Of a DNA stretch of 64,000 bases, positions 39,632 to 50,892 are shown one piece after another. Numbering within the stretch: position 1 is the first letter of the stretch; every line of letters begins with the position of its first letter. The notes under the pieces were generated by a model, which saw only the letters and a list, made by a program, of their open reading frames with translations, searched no databases and was not told where the DNA came from. Position numbers and translations under genes: made by a program. This stretch comes from Chrysophaeum taylorii (lineage: Eukaryota; Sar; Pelagophyceae; Pelagomonadales; Pelagomonadaceae): positions 1-64,000 of the forward strand of contig JAQMWT010000011.1 in NCBI GenBank assembly GCA_029834535.1, written 5' to 3'.

Positions 39632-40753
39632 ATGTTCTTCATTTTGCAATTGGTGGGCGTCGTCGTCGTGTCTCAGCTCGACGAACGCGTCGATCGGGTC
39701 CTGGGCAAGGTGTTGCCCGCGGAGCTCGAGCAGTGCGTCCTGTCGCATCTGTACTTGTTGCGATGGGACCACAAGGGCATTCCCAGCGCGTACGGTCTCC
39801 AATCGCAGCGGAACTGCGTCGGCACCGCGGACAACCATAAGCGCGACAGGAAGCTCGGGTGGACGAAGAAGACGATCCAGCGAGTGCGCGAGGCGACGTC
39901 GGTGTACACGGAGGACACGCCATTGGTGCCCATCGCGCGGCGATTAAGCAACAAGGCAAGTCTGTGGTGGGCCGACGACTTTTTGCTTTGGGTGAACAAT
40001 TTAGAATGCGTGGCGCGCATTTTCGTTTTTACGGCAAACGTATCGCAACCGTGCCAGGTTCTCGTCCCGGCGCTGTTTGAGTACGATCTCGCGCAAGAGC
40101 AGGTTTATCGACTGCGGCGGAGCGACGAGATTGGCGTTCCGTGGGTTTCGCGACGGCCGCAACTCTTTTACCGAGGTAAGGACTACGCGCCCGAGTCGTG
40201 CGCGATGTTCTTTCCGTCGGGGTATCGTCCGCGACGTAAATTAGAATTGCTGTCCCGACGATATCCCGAGATCATCAACGCGTCCATCCACAAGGAGGAC
40301 GCGGTTGATCTCGCCCGCTTCGCTCGCTACCGCTATATCATGGATATCGGCGGGGTCAGTTGTACGACCTGGTCGGCGCTCCACTGGAAGCTCAGTTCCG
40401 GCTCGCTTGTTTTGGTCGTCGAGCACCCGGGGGGGCTCCTGAATTGGTGGATGCGCCATCGGCTCAAACCGTGGATTCACTACGTCCCCGTGAAACCCGA
40501 CTACTCGGACCTTTTTACGACGATCAAGTACTTCGAGCACAATGTCGACGAGGCGATTAAGATCGCGGCGAGTGGCCAACGCGCAGCCCTCGAGTACACG
40601 CAAACGGCGGCTTTTGGGGCGCTCGCCGGGATCCTCCTCGACTCCCTGGCAGGCCCCGATCCGCCCCTCCTTCACTACCCCGGCGAACCGAGCCGCGAGA
40701 CCTGGTACTGCGCCATCGGCCCGGACCCCGCCTGCGAAATTCGACACGTCTAG
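39632..40753 (+). CDS. GT90 (CAP10/POGLUT-like) glycosyltransferase, 373 aa
   Basis: A secretory-pathway glycosyltransferase. The N-terminus MFFILQLVGVVVVSQL is a signal anchor. The C-terminal half carries the CAP10-type signature: RYRYIMDIGGVSCTTWSA, GSLVLVVEHPGG, WWMRHRLKPWIHYVPVKPDY-like and SDLFTTIKYFEHN with IAASGQRAA, which match the conserved D-x-G-x3-S, GS-x-V, L-x-P-x-x-HY-x-PV and DL motifs of protein O-glucosyl/xylosyl- and capsule-xylosyltransferases. Length fits the catalytic unit alone. Start at ATG 39632 is chosen because it begins at the hydrophobic segment; the frame is open 17 codons further up without ATG. Acceptor unknown. Gene is well separated from neighbours. Confidence 0.82.
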   Translation: MFFILQLVGVVVVSQLDERVDRVLGKVLPAELEQCVLSHLYLLRWDHKGIPSAYGLQSQRNCVGTADNHKRDRKLGWTKKTIQRVREATSVYTEDTPLVPIARRLSNKASLWWADDFLLWVNNLECVARIFVFTANVSQPCQVLVPALFEYDLAQEQVYRLRRSDEIGVPWVSRRPQLFYRGKDYAPESCAMFFPSGYRPRRKLELLSRRYPEIINASIHKEDAVDLARFARYRYIMDIGGVSCTTWSALHWKLSSGSLVLVVEHPGGLLNWWMRHRLKPWIHYVPVKPDYSDLFTTIKYFEHNVDEAIKIAASGQRAALEYTQTAAFGALAGILLDSLAGPDPPLLHYPGEPSRETWYCAIGPDPACEIRHV

Positions 40754-41589
40754 CCCCAACAACCGGATTGCTGGTGGTGGTCGCGCGGCACGCATACGTG
40801 TCCGTAGAGGCGCGAGTAGTCAGGATCCGTTGTGTCCTGAATAGAGATGGAGAACTACAATCCGCGTGCGATGCATGCCACACAAGTCGAGGGATTTGTT
40901 GGTGCGTGCGTAGTTTCCGCTATTATATGCCCTGGCAACGCTCAGGATATTAACAACTATTCCCAGAAGATCACCGGCGCGCGAACGAAGAGTTGACGTA
41001 TTTTTTGATGTCGGGAGCAGCAGAGGGTGTGTTTGATAACGTCGCGGCCTTTCGTTTGGTCGATGCCGTTTGTCAGAGTGTGTGACTGACACCCCGAGGC
41101 GAAGGAAGGTCGGCGCGGCCAAAAGTAGTAAAGTCAATCTCCACCATCCTTTCGCGAGAAGCAGCATAAGAGCGCGAGTAGTAGTTTATTCGCTTGCAGA
41201 GGGAGGAGGTGCCCGCGCGTGCCACATCATGCTCGTCCTTGCGGTTCAACGCGTTTGTTTCCACCACGTGCTGCACTCGCGACCTCGGAAGCTCTAGCGC
41301 GCCTCGAGCTCCGGATATTGGTCGGAAGTAAGGTGAGCTCTCGACCGTGCCCTCTCTTGCTTCTATATTCCTTGCTACGACACAAACTCGTTGCGTACGA
41401 GCCCGTCATGATGCGTGTCCTTCCATTATTCGTCTCCGATTCGCGGTCGACACGGAAGCGTCTCTGTCGTGCACTCGTTTTCGTTGAAGAGCCTCCCTCC
41501 TTGAACAACTCATCAAGCGCGCAGCAGCAGCAGGCAGAGCTCGTGGCTCGCGAGTGGCGGCGGCGGGGTTATTTTTTGTTCTAAGGGTG

Positions 41590-41625
<36 letters not shown>

Positions 41626-41761
41626 CCGTTAAGCACCAAGAGGGGTTAGTTATCAAATCAAATAAAATCAAAAGAAACCCTTGGTTACTGGTGTATAAGC
41701 AAAAAAAACCCTCGAATTGAATTGAAATGAAAAAAAATCATAAGCATTACCCCTCCTGGTG
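40754..41761. other. Intergenic, with (TGCC)n run
   Basis: No gene seen. Contains a CTGC/TGCC tetranucleotide run at 41589-41627 and an AT-rich end (41650-41750) that may be the EHD promoter. Confidence 0.5.
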
Positions 41762-43057
41762 ATGATGATGCTATTGTTGCTGATCGCTGGCGGCGGCCCG
41801 AAAACGGCTGTCGCGTCGAGCGAGCGGCCGTCGATGGCCGGGTTCGGGGTGCCCGTGCGCACCGGGACAGCGCCGGAGGACGCGTTCGACCCGAAGAAGT
41901 TTGATCAGGCGTACTTCTTGCAGGAATTGAAGAAGATGTACAAGCGCAAGATGCTGCCGCTGGAACTGGGGAGCAAGTACTCCCACTTTAGCCAGAGCCC
42001 GCCCTTGGGGCCGGCAGACTTTGAGGCCAAGCCAATGGTCCTGTTGATTGGGCAGTACTCCGTGGGGAAGACGTCGTTCATCAGATCGTTGCTCGGCAGA
42101 GACTTCCCCGGACAGAGGATAGGCCCGGAACCGACAACCGACCGGTTCGTTGCCGTGATGCACGGCGACCAGGACCGGACGATTCCTGGGAACGCTTTGG
42201 CGATGCGCGCCGACCGACCGTTCTGCGGACTCCAGGGGTTTGGGAACTCCTTTTTGGAAAAGCTGCAAGGCGCCGAGCTGGACGCGCCCATCCTTCGGAA
42301 TATAACCCTCGTCGACACGCCGGGGGTGTTGAGCGGGGAGAAGCAGCGGCAGCGGGACTACGATTTTCAGGCAGTGGTCCGTTGGTTTGCCGACCGTTCC
42401 GATTTGATTGTTTTGATGTTCGACGCGCACAAGCTGGATATTTCGGACGAACTTCGCGCCACGATCGATGCCCTCCGACCCCACTACGCCAAGCTCCGGG
42501 TCGTGCTGAACAAGGCCGACGCGATCTCGCCGCAGCAGCTTCTTCGAGTTTACGGAGCTCTAATGTGGCAGCTCGGACGTGTCGTCGCGAGTCCCGAGGT
42601 CGTGAGAGTTCATCTGGGGAGCTTCTCCGGCCCCGCAAGACCCTCCATGCTCCAGGACCTCCTGCTCACCGAACGCGCCGATCTCGTGGCCGAGATGGTC
42701 AGCCTCCCGAAGCACGCCGTCATCCGGAAGATCAACGACTTGTCCAAGCGCGGCAGATTTTTAAAGGTCCACTGCTATCTGATCCACTACCTCCGCAAGC
42801 AGATGCCCTACGTCTTTGGGAAGGACGAGAAACGGACCCACATCCTCAACAACCTCCACCACCTCTTCCAGGCCTGCGCCCACCGCTACGGCCTCTCCCT
42901 CGGCGACTTTCCGGACGTCCTCGACTTCCGCGCAGCCCTCGCCCAAATCCAGGACATCCGGGCCTTCCCTAAACTCGACAAAACTATCGTCGCCGACATG
43001 GACAAGATGTTCGCCGTCGACATTCCCCGCCTCCTCGACAAAGCCTCCCTTCATTAA
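41762..43057 (+). CDS. EHD-type dynamin-like ATPase without EH domain (431 aa)
   Basis: Membrane-remodelling ATPase of endocytic recycling. P-loop GQYSVGKT at residues 97-104, RIGPEPTTDRFVAVMHG (the EHD switch I signature), DTPGVLSGEKQRQRDYDF (switch II), NKAD for nucleotide specificity, then the helical membrane-binding part with SLPKHAVIRKINDLSKR and a middle region closing with IPRLLDK. Metazoan EHDs carry an EH domain after this point and plant EHDs before it; here neither is present. Instead the N-terminus is MMMLLLLIAGGG, a short hydrophobic stretch. An ATG at 41834 would remove it and give a soluble form. Ends 19 bases from the stop of the convergent DCN1-like gene. Confidence 0.88.
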   Translation: MMMLLLLIAGGGPKTAVASSERPSMAGFGVPVRTGTAPEDAFDPKKFDQAYFLQELKKMYKRKMLPLELGSKYSHFSQSPPLGPADFEAKPMVLLIGQYSVGKTSFIRSLLGRDFPGQRIGPEPTTDRFVAVMHGDQDRTIPGNALAMRADRPFCGLQGFGNSFLEKLQGAELDAPILRNITLVDTPGVLSGEKQRQRDYDFQAVVRWFADRSDLIVLMFDAHKLDISDELRATIDALRPHYAKLRVVLNKADAISPQQLLRVYGALMWQLGRVVASPEVVRVHLGSFSGPARPSMLQDLLLTERADLVAEMVSLPKHAVIRKINDLSKRGRFLKVHCYLIHYLRKQMPYVFGKDEKRTHILNNLHHLFQACAHRYGLSLGDFPDVLDFRAALAQIQDIRAFPKLDKTIVADMDKMFAVDIPRLLDKASLH

Positions 43058-43076
43058 TGTTAATAATATACACTTT
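43058..43076. terminator. 19-bp convergent spacer, EHD / DCN1-like
   Basis: Only 19 bases separate the two stop codons, so 3' UTRs and cleavage sites must overlap the opposite coding sequence. Confidence 0.5.
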
Positions 43077-43715
43077 TTAGTCCCCGCGCTTTGCCTTGGC
43101 GTACTCGACATACTCGTCCAACAACAAAGGCCAGGCGGAAGAGTCTTCCTCGTACCCCTCAAAGTCCGTCGTCACCTTGTCCGAAAACTCCAGGAAAGAA
43201 CACCACTGGTCTAAGGTCACGCGCGTCGTCGTCGACGCGGCCTCGTCGAGAAAGGCAACGAAGGGTACCGTGTGCAGGCTCCGCCCGCAGATCGCGATCG
43301 GCAGCAGACTCACCACGATGTCCTTCTCGATCGTGCGGTGCGTGCCCTCGCGCGAGAACAAGAACACGAACTTGAAGAAGTCCCTAAAGCTCCGCGCGTC
43401 CAGCTCCGCAGGGTCCAGCGTCGGCACCAACCCCTTCAGCTTCTCCACGGAATCGCACGCCAGCCCCTCCATCCCAACCTCCCACTCCTCCATATCGATC
43501 TGCGCCGGCTTCTTCGCCCCGAGTCGCCAACACAGAGCGAGGACGCGAACGTCCGTCTCGGGGTCCAGCCCCAACTCACCCGCCATCCGCGCGATCCCCT
43601 CCAGACTCATCAACCCCGGCTCGTCTGACCACTTCTCGAACAACGATTTTATCGCGCGCTTGTCCACCTTGGCCGTCTCCTTCCGCCGCGGCACCGCGCC
43701 GAGCCGACGCCGCAT
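43077..43715 (-). CDS. DCN1-like neddylation factor (212 aa)
   Basis: Helps NEDD8 ligation to cullins in ubiquitin ligases. The protein is nearly all PONY/DCUN1 domain: LFEKWSDEPG-x-MSLEGI (first EF-like helix pair), ALCWRLGAKKPAQIDMEEW (hydrophobic pocket for the acetylated E2 N-terminus), FKFVFLFSREGTHRTIEKDI, and the closing DQWCSFLEFS...WPLLLDEYVEYAK, matching W-x-x-FLEF and the DAD-patch WP-x-LLDEFVE motif. No UBA domain at the N-terminus (the first 20 residues are basic). Single exon; ATG at 43715. Convergent with the EHD gene. Confidence 0.9.
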   Translation of the reverse strand: MRRRLGAVPRRKETAKVDKRAIKSLFEKWSDEPGLMSLEGIARMAGELGLDPETDVRVLALCWRLGAKKPAQIDMEEWEVGMEGLACDSVEKLKGLVPTLDPAELDARSFRDFFKFVFLFSREGTHRTIEKDIVVSLLPIAICGRSLHTVPFVAFLDEAASTTTRVTLDQWCSFLEFSDKVTTDFEGYEEDSSAWPLLLDEYVEYAKAKRGD

Positions 43716-46546
43716 GCTTTACGTACTACGTCCGCTCAACGGAACTCATTTCTTCGTCGTGGTCGTGGGACGTGTGCGTCGAGGCGCAGGCTGGTGGCGG
43801 GCGCAGAGATTTGATTGATTGGCACGCACATAAGGATCTCCTAAGAAACTTCCAGAAGTGCGCGCGGGTCAAGACAACAAAAGGCGGTGAGCACGGCAGC
43901 AGCAGCAGCAGCAGCAGAGGGAATGCGCGCTTGATACAAAGAGTGCGAGGCACACCTCGCGGCAGGTCCGAGGAGGAGGCAAATCAAATTAAACTCGGGG
44001 TGGCGGTGCCGATCGGAAGCTACGCGCGGGAGTCATCAGCGAGACGCGAGTCCGCAAGAACTTCTTAAGCCGGGCAGCGACGACGACGGCGGCAGATATT
44101 ATTCTTCCCGTGCCGACGAGCTCTGCCGAAATTCAGGGGCTCGACTGCCCGATCGTGTGAAAACAAACCGATTGTGTTTTAGGGGGGGGCGTGTTTTGAC
44201 GAGCGAGCGCATTTGCACCGACCGCCGCGATGATGACAAACTCGTAGCCCGTTGGACGAGGCATTTCGTTACGAGAGTGGCTTGTAGTTGTACCGACAGG
44301 CGTCTTTCTTTCATTCTTTCTTTATTTCTGTGCGGCGGGCTGGTACGCACGTGCTAATACTAGAATTTCGGCTCTGGGACTCGGCACGGAGCGCCATCTC
44401 TGCGTGTTTCGCGACGCGAACGTTTTCGTATCCGTCTTTCAGCGTCGAGCCCGGCACGACGCCGCACGGAATTGAAAAAAGGCGCCTAGGAAGGGTGGGT
44501 GAGATAATGCCGAAATTTCGACGTCTCGACAGAGCGTCCAGTATATCGGACACGATCATGCAGCTGAGAGGCGAAGCAGACACCAACGTCGCTCCAGACG
44601 ATGTCGGTCTCGAGCGCGACGCACGATCGTAGAAGAGATGATGATCGAGGAGAAGATTAAACCAAATCTCTTCTGCAGCAACAAAGTTAGCACAGAAGAA
44701 CGAGAGCGGCTTCTTGTCAGATGAGTTCGCCGCACTGCTCACCCCGGCAGAGCAAGCAGGTACCCCTCCTCGCTCAACCGAGAGTGCGGGACCACCCCAC
44801 CAGCCTCCTCCTCCTCGACGAGCACTTCGTCGGCGCCGCCGGGTTGTTTGTCCCACGAAGCTGCTAGTTTACGCGCAGCCGTAGATGCGCGTTCGAAACA
44901 ACATATCCGTCGCCCACCGATGGCCAATGCATATGGAGGGAGTTGCATTGACTGGTCCTCCGCGTTCTTTAAACGTTGGTCATCTCACAAAAATCCGCGC
45001 GGGCAACCTCTGAGACGCACGAAAGGCGCAAGACAACGCCAAAAAAACCGTCACCGCACGGATCCTGACAAGCCAGGAGAACCGCACCTCAGGCCACCTT
45101 TTGTTCGGCGACTCCAACCGCAGAGGGCGAGCCGTCGGCGCTTGCCGAATACTACGCGCTGACAGCCAGAGTCGATAAACGTGATCAGGCGTCGATCGTC
45201 AAAGAAAGACTCGGCAGCCAAAACTAAAATGAGTCGACGTGGCTATGAACAGCTTGACTCTGTGCGGCTCAGCTCATCATCGTAGGCCGGCTCGCTGCGC
45301 GAAGGGGGACGGTGGTGTCGGCACCGAGCTCGACGTGATGATCTCAAGACCGTCGATCACCGGGATGATAGCCGATGCCTTTGCTGCCGTGGTTGGGACT
45401 CTCGTGCGAATGTGCGTCCAGCAAAGTGTCATCACCTACACGTTCAACTCCGACAACTACGCTGTACTCGTGTGGACCTTTCATCCCTGGGACGTCCGAC
45501 AAAACAGACAGGGCTAACACGATGGCGCTTACTACCGACCCATCCAGCCGTCGCACGAGGAGGAGGGTCCATTCCTGACGAACCGGGACCAACCACCGAC
45601 GCATTCACAAAAACGCGGCTTTGCCACAATGCTTGGATTTCAAACCCCAGGACACGCCCTCCTTGTCGATGCCCTCCTTCCCGTTGACCAAACGGGCGCC
45701 TTCTACTTCTTCAGAGGCTTCATTGACCTCCTCCTGTCGATGATAACCAGGTCGTCGTCGTCGTCGTCGTCTGTCAGGGACTTGCATACTACAGTCCTAC
45801 CCGAGCTCTTCACCAACAGAAGAGCGCGGGCGGCTTCCTGGTCAACGTCGCGCGGCGGTGACGACGACAACACGGTGCAGCGGGTTCTTGCGCCTGCCCG
45901 TCTTCATTAAGATGTTCGACGCACGGATCAAGCGCGCATGAGGGTCTTGGTCCAGGGACGCGGCGTCGAACTCACGCAAGGCGATGGCGCGGCTCGACAA
46001 GCTCGCGTGACCCACTCTCGCGTTCTATAGCAACAAATAATATTCCGCGCCGCCGCTATCCGTTAAAGGAATCCAATAGTACCGTTGCACAGGTTCTTCG
46101 TGAGGCCGGAGACGGCCCTCTGATGAGGGCGACGGGCGGCCAGGGTGCTCGGGTGGTGACGCACAGAAGGGGGTTGAGCCGCACGAAATTAAAATATCTG
46201 CTGCGCCATGTGTACGAGGTGTCGGCGGACTTGTTATAGGGTTCCGCTGGGGCAGAGAACCCGGTGGGTCAGGTCAGACAACCCTAAATAATAAAGAGTG
46301 GTAGCGACGCCGTAACTCAACAAAATTGTTCCGATTTTTCTCGGCCAGTAGTGATTCTTGTTTTAGTACTATTAAAGAGACGGTTCTGACCCTTTTCCTC
46401 GCAGTTTCCGAAATGGGCAGATAATTCTCTCATCAAAGTTGGGATCCAAAATATTTCGCACATTAATAAATAAGGACTACCTACCTACTGGTAGCTTATT
46501 TTATTTAATTCAGGAGGAGAACGAACGTGGTCCAGGTGCAGGGAAG
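43716..46546. other. 2.8 kb stretch without a convincing gene
   Basis: A CAG run lies at about 43898-43917. Weak open frames include 44288-44632 (+), and 45239-45517 (+; IADAFAAVVGTLVRMCVQQS reads like protein). From 45600 to 45910 another short frame includes a Ser run from a GTC repeat (45751-45775). None is recognised; these may be remnants of dead genes. The last 200 bases are AT-rich and could hold the promoter of the next gene. Confidence 0.4.
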
Positions 46547-48619
46547 ATGACGACGACGACCATGACGGCTACGCGGGGGCGACTGACAACGGCACCGCGA
46601 GTGTCGTCGTCGCCCTCGACGTCGCCCCCTCCCGAGCGTCGAGACGATGTGAGCGCCGAGCAGCTGTGGCAGGCCTTTGACGAGAAGGCCGCCAAGGATA
46701 AGCTGGCGTTGCGGTCGGAGACGGAGCGCGCGGAACGACTTCAAGCAGAGGTCGAGGAGTACGCCGGCCGCGAGAAGGGTCTGAAAGAGGAGCTGCGGCG
46801 CGCCGTCGCCGAGAAGGAGCGGCTCGAGTCTGCGCGGAGTCTGAGGGTCCAAGCGGAGCGAGCGAGGACGTCGGCGGGGCTGGGCACGTCGAGCGATGCG
46901 CGAGTCCAAGAGCTGAGCAAGCAGGTCGAGGAGCTGACGAGCGAACTCGAGTCGACCAAGGAACAGGTGCGGGACCTCGAGGCCGCTGCGGCCCACGCGA
47001 CGGAGCGCGCCGACCTCATGCAGGTCGAGCGCGATCTCGAAGCTCGCGATCTCCGGGAGCGCGAGGAGTGCCAGGCCGAGTACGGCGACGCGGCGTGGGA
47101 GCTGCTGAGGACCGAGGTCGCGCTGCAGGCGGCGCTCGCCGCACACGAGGCCGCCGTCGACCAGCGCGAGGACGCGGAGCTCGAGGCGGCGGCCAAGCTC
47201 GAGGCGGAGATCGAGGCGGCGCGCAAGGCGACGGACGAGGCCGTGGTGGCGGCGCGCTCCGAAGAGCGCGAGCGCGTGATGGCCGACCTCGAACAAACGC
47301 TCGAGGCGGCGCGACGCGAAGAACGCGAGCGCGTGGCGAAGGAGTCGCGCGCTGCCGATTCGGACGCTCGAGAACGGATAATCGCCGAGTTCGCGGAAGA
47401 GCGCCGAGCATTGGACGAGGAGCGGAAGCGCCTGGCGGCCGAGTTTGCGGAGGAGCAGAAGATGCTGGAGGAGGAGAGGAAGCGCCTGGCTGCCGAGTTT
47501 GCGGTGGAGCGCAGGGCGCTCGAGGCGGAGCGGGACGCGGCGAACGTTCGGGCGAAATGTGCGGAGTTAAACGAGACGAACGCGACTGCGATGCACGCGC
47601 GAGTCTCGAAGATCATCGACGAGCGCGACGCGGCGATCGCGTCGCGGCAAGCGGCCCTGCAGAGTCTCGAAGTGACGAAACACAAGGACATAAAGAACCA
47701 GCTGCGCGCGGCCCTCGAAGATCGAGAAGACGCTCTCCGTAAACTCAAGCGCACCGAGGCGTCGGCCGCGCAAAGAACGGAGGAGATCGAGGCCGAGCGC
47801 GACGCGGCCTTGGCCCGGTGTGCAGCCCTCCTGGTCAAGCACAAGGACCTCGAGGCCGAGCGCCAAAAGATGGCGGACGAGCGCGACGCGGCGGGAGTTC
47901 GAGCCGAAGTCAAATTTCAAGAAACTCTCAAGGAGCGCGACGCCGCCGTGCGCCGAGCCGAGCGTGCCCTGACCGACGTCAGTACCGCCGCTAAGACGCA
48001 CAGCGAGACGGCCTCCCGCGACGTGGCCGACCTGCGCGACAAGTGCGAGAGGCTCGAGGCGGAGGTCGACGAGCTCCGTCGCGCCGCCTACAAGTCGCGC
48101 GCCGCTGGCTCGTCGTCGGAGGATGATCCTCATCATCCCGAGGAGCAAGAGGGCAGGCTCTCGCACCGCTCGGCTCGACTTTCGGCGCTGCGCGAGAAGC
48201 TCGACGACCGACGCAAGGAGGCCGAAGACGCCGTCGCGAAACTTCGAGCCGAGCGCGACGCTGCCCTCGAGAAGGCCAAGGAGACCGAGAGCAGACTTAC
48301 GCAGCGCTCGAGCAGACTGCACGAGCTACGCGGGAAGCTCGACAACCGGCGCAAGGAAGCCGACTCGGACAACGCGATAATGACGTCGAAGCAGACGAAC
48401 GACGAAAACTTCAACGTTAGCCATATTCAGGAACTCGAGGGTGATCTCTGCGCTGCCAAGCTCAAGATCGCCGAGCTTGCGACCGAGCTCGACCAAACGC
48501 GCCACAGTCTCGCCAAGTGTACCAAATCTGCCGACTCGACGCCCCAAAAACCGATGCGCTGGCCCGCGACGATGACGCCGCCATCGATGTCGGAGATTCT
48601 GCTTAACATCCGAAGATAG
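46547..48619 (+). CDS. Long coiled-coil protein (690 aa)
   Basis: After a Thr/Ser/Pro-rich N-terminus (1-40), essentially the whole protein (about 45-620) is heptad-type coiled coil, rich in Glu, Ala, Arg and Lys, with repeats such as EERRALDEERKRLAAEFAEE (three consecutive variants, about 295-360) and ERDAA. Near the C-terminus a block of about 45 residues, RSARLSALREKLDDRRKEAE, is repeated as RSSRLHELRGKLDNRRKEAD. It ends with MRWPATMTPPSMSEILLNIR. Function is not deducible; likely a structural or centrosome/cytoskeleton-linked protein. ATG at 46547 is the first in frame after AT-rich DNA. No transmembrane segment. Confidence 0.72.
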   Translation: MTTTTMTATRGRLTTAPRVSSSPSTSPPPERRDDVSAEQLWQAFDEKAAKDKLALRSETERAERLQAEVEEYAGREKGLKEELRRAVAEKERLESARSLRVQAERARTSAGLGTSSDARVQELSKQVEELTSELESTKEQVRDLEAAAAHATERADLMQVERDLEARDLREREECQAEYGDAAWELLRTEVALQAALAAHEAAVDQREDAELEAAAKLEAEIEAARKATDEAVVAARSEERERVMADLEQTLEAARREERERVAKESRAADSDARERIIAEFAEERRALDEERKRLAAEFAEEQKMLEEERKRLAAEFAVERRALEAERDAANVRAKCAELNETNATAMHARVSKIIDERDAAIASRQAALQSLEVTKHKDIKNQLRAALEDREDALRKLKRTEASAAQRTEEIEAERDAALARCAALLVKHKDLEAERQKMADERDAAGVRAEVKFQETLKERDAAVRRAERALTDVSTAAKTHSETASRDVADLRDKCERLEAEVDELRRAAYKSRAAGSSSEDDPHHPEEQEGRLSHRSARLSALREKLDDRRKEAEDAVAKLRAERDAALEKAKETESRLTQRSSRLHELRGKLDNRRKEADSDNAIMTSKQTNDENFNVSHIQELEGDLCAAKLKIAELATELDQTRHSLAKCTKSADSTPQKPMRWPATMTPPSMSEILLNIRR

Positions 48620-49193
48620 GCCACAATTTTTGCCCAGTTTATTTTTTTTTGGGGGGCGTGGCGACACGAAGCCCGAAGCACGCCGCAGCCCCCAACGAAC
48701 TCACAATCAGTCGTCGCTCCACCCCCCCCCCCCTTTTTTTTTGTTGTCGTCGGGGTTGTTGTTGTTGTTCTTCTTAGATGATATAGTTTATGATATAACA
48801 GGACTCTCTAGTTTTTTCTTCTTTTTCTACGCGTATAGGGTCCGAGGATGGATGACGTCATTCACAGTATCCCCTAACACTCCCCCCAAACCTCCGCCTA
48901 AATCTAACAATACATGCCGCGTTTCGCTTAATTGACGTTCAGCCTACAATGCTGTAAAATCCCAAATGTAGGTTTCTCGGACAATTAATAGGGTGATTTT
49001 GTCACCACAGTCACCGCGAACGCACGCACGCGCGTGTGGGAGGACCGCCTGCCTGCATAATATTATGCCACAAGGAGGAGGAGGAGGAGGCTAGACGCAC
49101 CCGGATCCTCCTCGAGACGCACGAAAGGTGTTTTTTATTTGCGAGGACGACGACGAACAAAGCAAAGCAAAGCAAAGACGGCACCTCCTTTGT
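48620..49193. other. Intergenic between convergent genes
   Basis: No gene seen. Contains C and T runs (48721-48745), GTT and GGA triplet runs, and CAAAG repeats (49159-49176). Confidence 0.5.
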
Positions 49194-50850
49194 TCATAGG
49201 GTCGTAGTTCCCTCCAGGCTCCTCGAGGAGTGAGTAGCCGGTGATGCGATTTCGAGGCCCGCGCGGCGCCCTCGTCGTCGCAGCAGAAGGGTCGTCGATC
49301 TAGTGACTGCCGAGAAGTTGTCGCAGGAAGTCCGGTCGTCGAAGCAGAGGACGTGCGGGTCCTCTGGGCGCGCGGTCGCGTACTGGCGCCTTCTTCTTTC
49401 GGCGGCAAGCTTGGTCGTGCGCATCCGTCGTAGCATTTCGGAGGACGGATCGACGTCGCAACGATTAATGATTGATCTCGACGATCGGAGGAGAAGAACG
49501 GGGTCGCGCGCGAATTTTAAGCGGGGAGGTCGCGCCCCGAGACCCCCGATCGCGATCCCAACCGCGTCGTGGATCCCACTGCGGTCTTTTTCGGCGACGT
49601 CGCCGCCCGCGAGCGGAGGCAGACCCGCCTGCAGCCTCTTGTCGTGGTCCGCGTCGAGAACGACGGGTGGTACGTCGGGAGGGTGGGCCGGGCGGCCATA
49701 CGTGGCGCTCCTCTGGCGGCGCGCGGGCTCCGCGCCCCAAAGAACCCGCGATCTCTGGATTTCGTAGCCCGGATCTCTGAGTCGCTCGACGGCCGTTCCG
49801 GAGCGCGAGCGGCTCTGTTCGAGGGCCGCCATCTCTCTCGTTCGGACGGGGTCCACGCCGCCGCTGCTGCACGGCACGAGCAGCGGAGTCTCGGCCGCGG
49901 CGCGGAGAGTTCGGGGCGAGGGGATCGGGACCTCCGCGGGAAGATCCACGGCCGCGAGCCGTCGCGCGGGCTCGCGATCGTACGGTCCCGGCGCCACGAA
50001 CGACCCGAGGCTTCCTGTCGCGAGGATTGCCATCGACGCCCGAAGCCGCTCGGCCGGTTTCGAGGGGGAGGGCGCCTTGAGCTGCGCCGTTGTTTCGACG
50101 GTGCTGCCCGCGTAAAAGGAGGCGTCCGAGCTTCTCGCGGCCCCGGCCGTCCAGAGGCGGTAGTAGCGGCCGCGGGCAACTGGAGTCGTTGTCAAAACAC
50201 CCCCCTCCCGTCGCTCGCGGCACCGCAGGGCCCGTCGCTCGTCGAGCCAGAGGTCCCGGAGCCGCGCGTTCTCTTCCAAAGCCGCGCGCTCGGCGGCGCG
50301 AGTCCGCAGGAGGCGGCGGAGCGCGTTGGCCGGGACCCAAAGAACGCGCGACCTCGTCTTCGCGACGACGCGCATCCTGCTCGTCCCGCCGAGGACGACC
50401 GGGATGTCCGTCAGGACCGCCGGCGCCGGGAGCGTGGCGAGGCCTACGCTATCGAAGAACAAGCCCGCGGCCATCGCGGCGCGGACTCCGTCGTCGTCCT
50501 CCTCGTCGAGCTCGCGCAACCGCGAGACCACGACCTCTCCGGAGAGCGTCACGAGCACTGCCTCGGGGGATTCGCCCTCCTCGCAGAGCGACGCGCCCGC
50601 CTCGACTGTCCGCACGCTCGCCGCCCCCAACACAAACCCGAGACCGCGGGCACGCAATGCCAGCACGTCAAACGCGTTGAGAGCGTCGTCGGAGACCGTC
50701 GTCGCCCGCGCCCAAAACGCCTCCATCTCGGACGACGGAGGATACATCTCGAGCGACAGGTATTCGGTGTCGACGGAAAACGTCGCCCGGCCATAGCCCT
50801 CCCACGTCCAGTCCCTCTTCTCTACCAACGACTCCTCCAGATCGGGGGGG

Positions 50851-50892
<42 letters not shown>

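Noticed and set aside
41759-41761. GTG as start of the EHD gene
   Set aside because: Nuclear genes start with ATG; ATG follows immediately at 41762.
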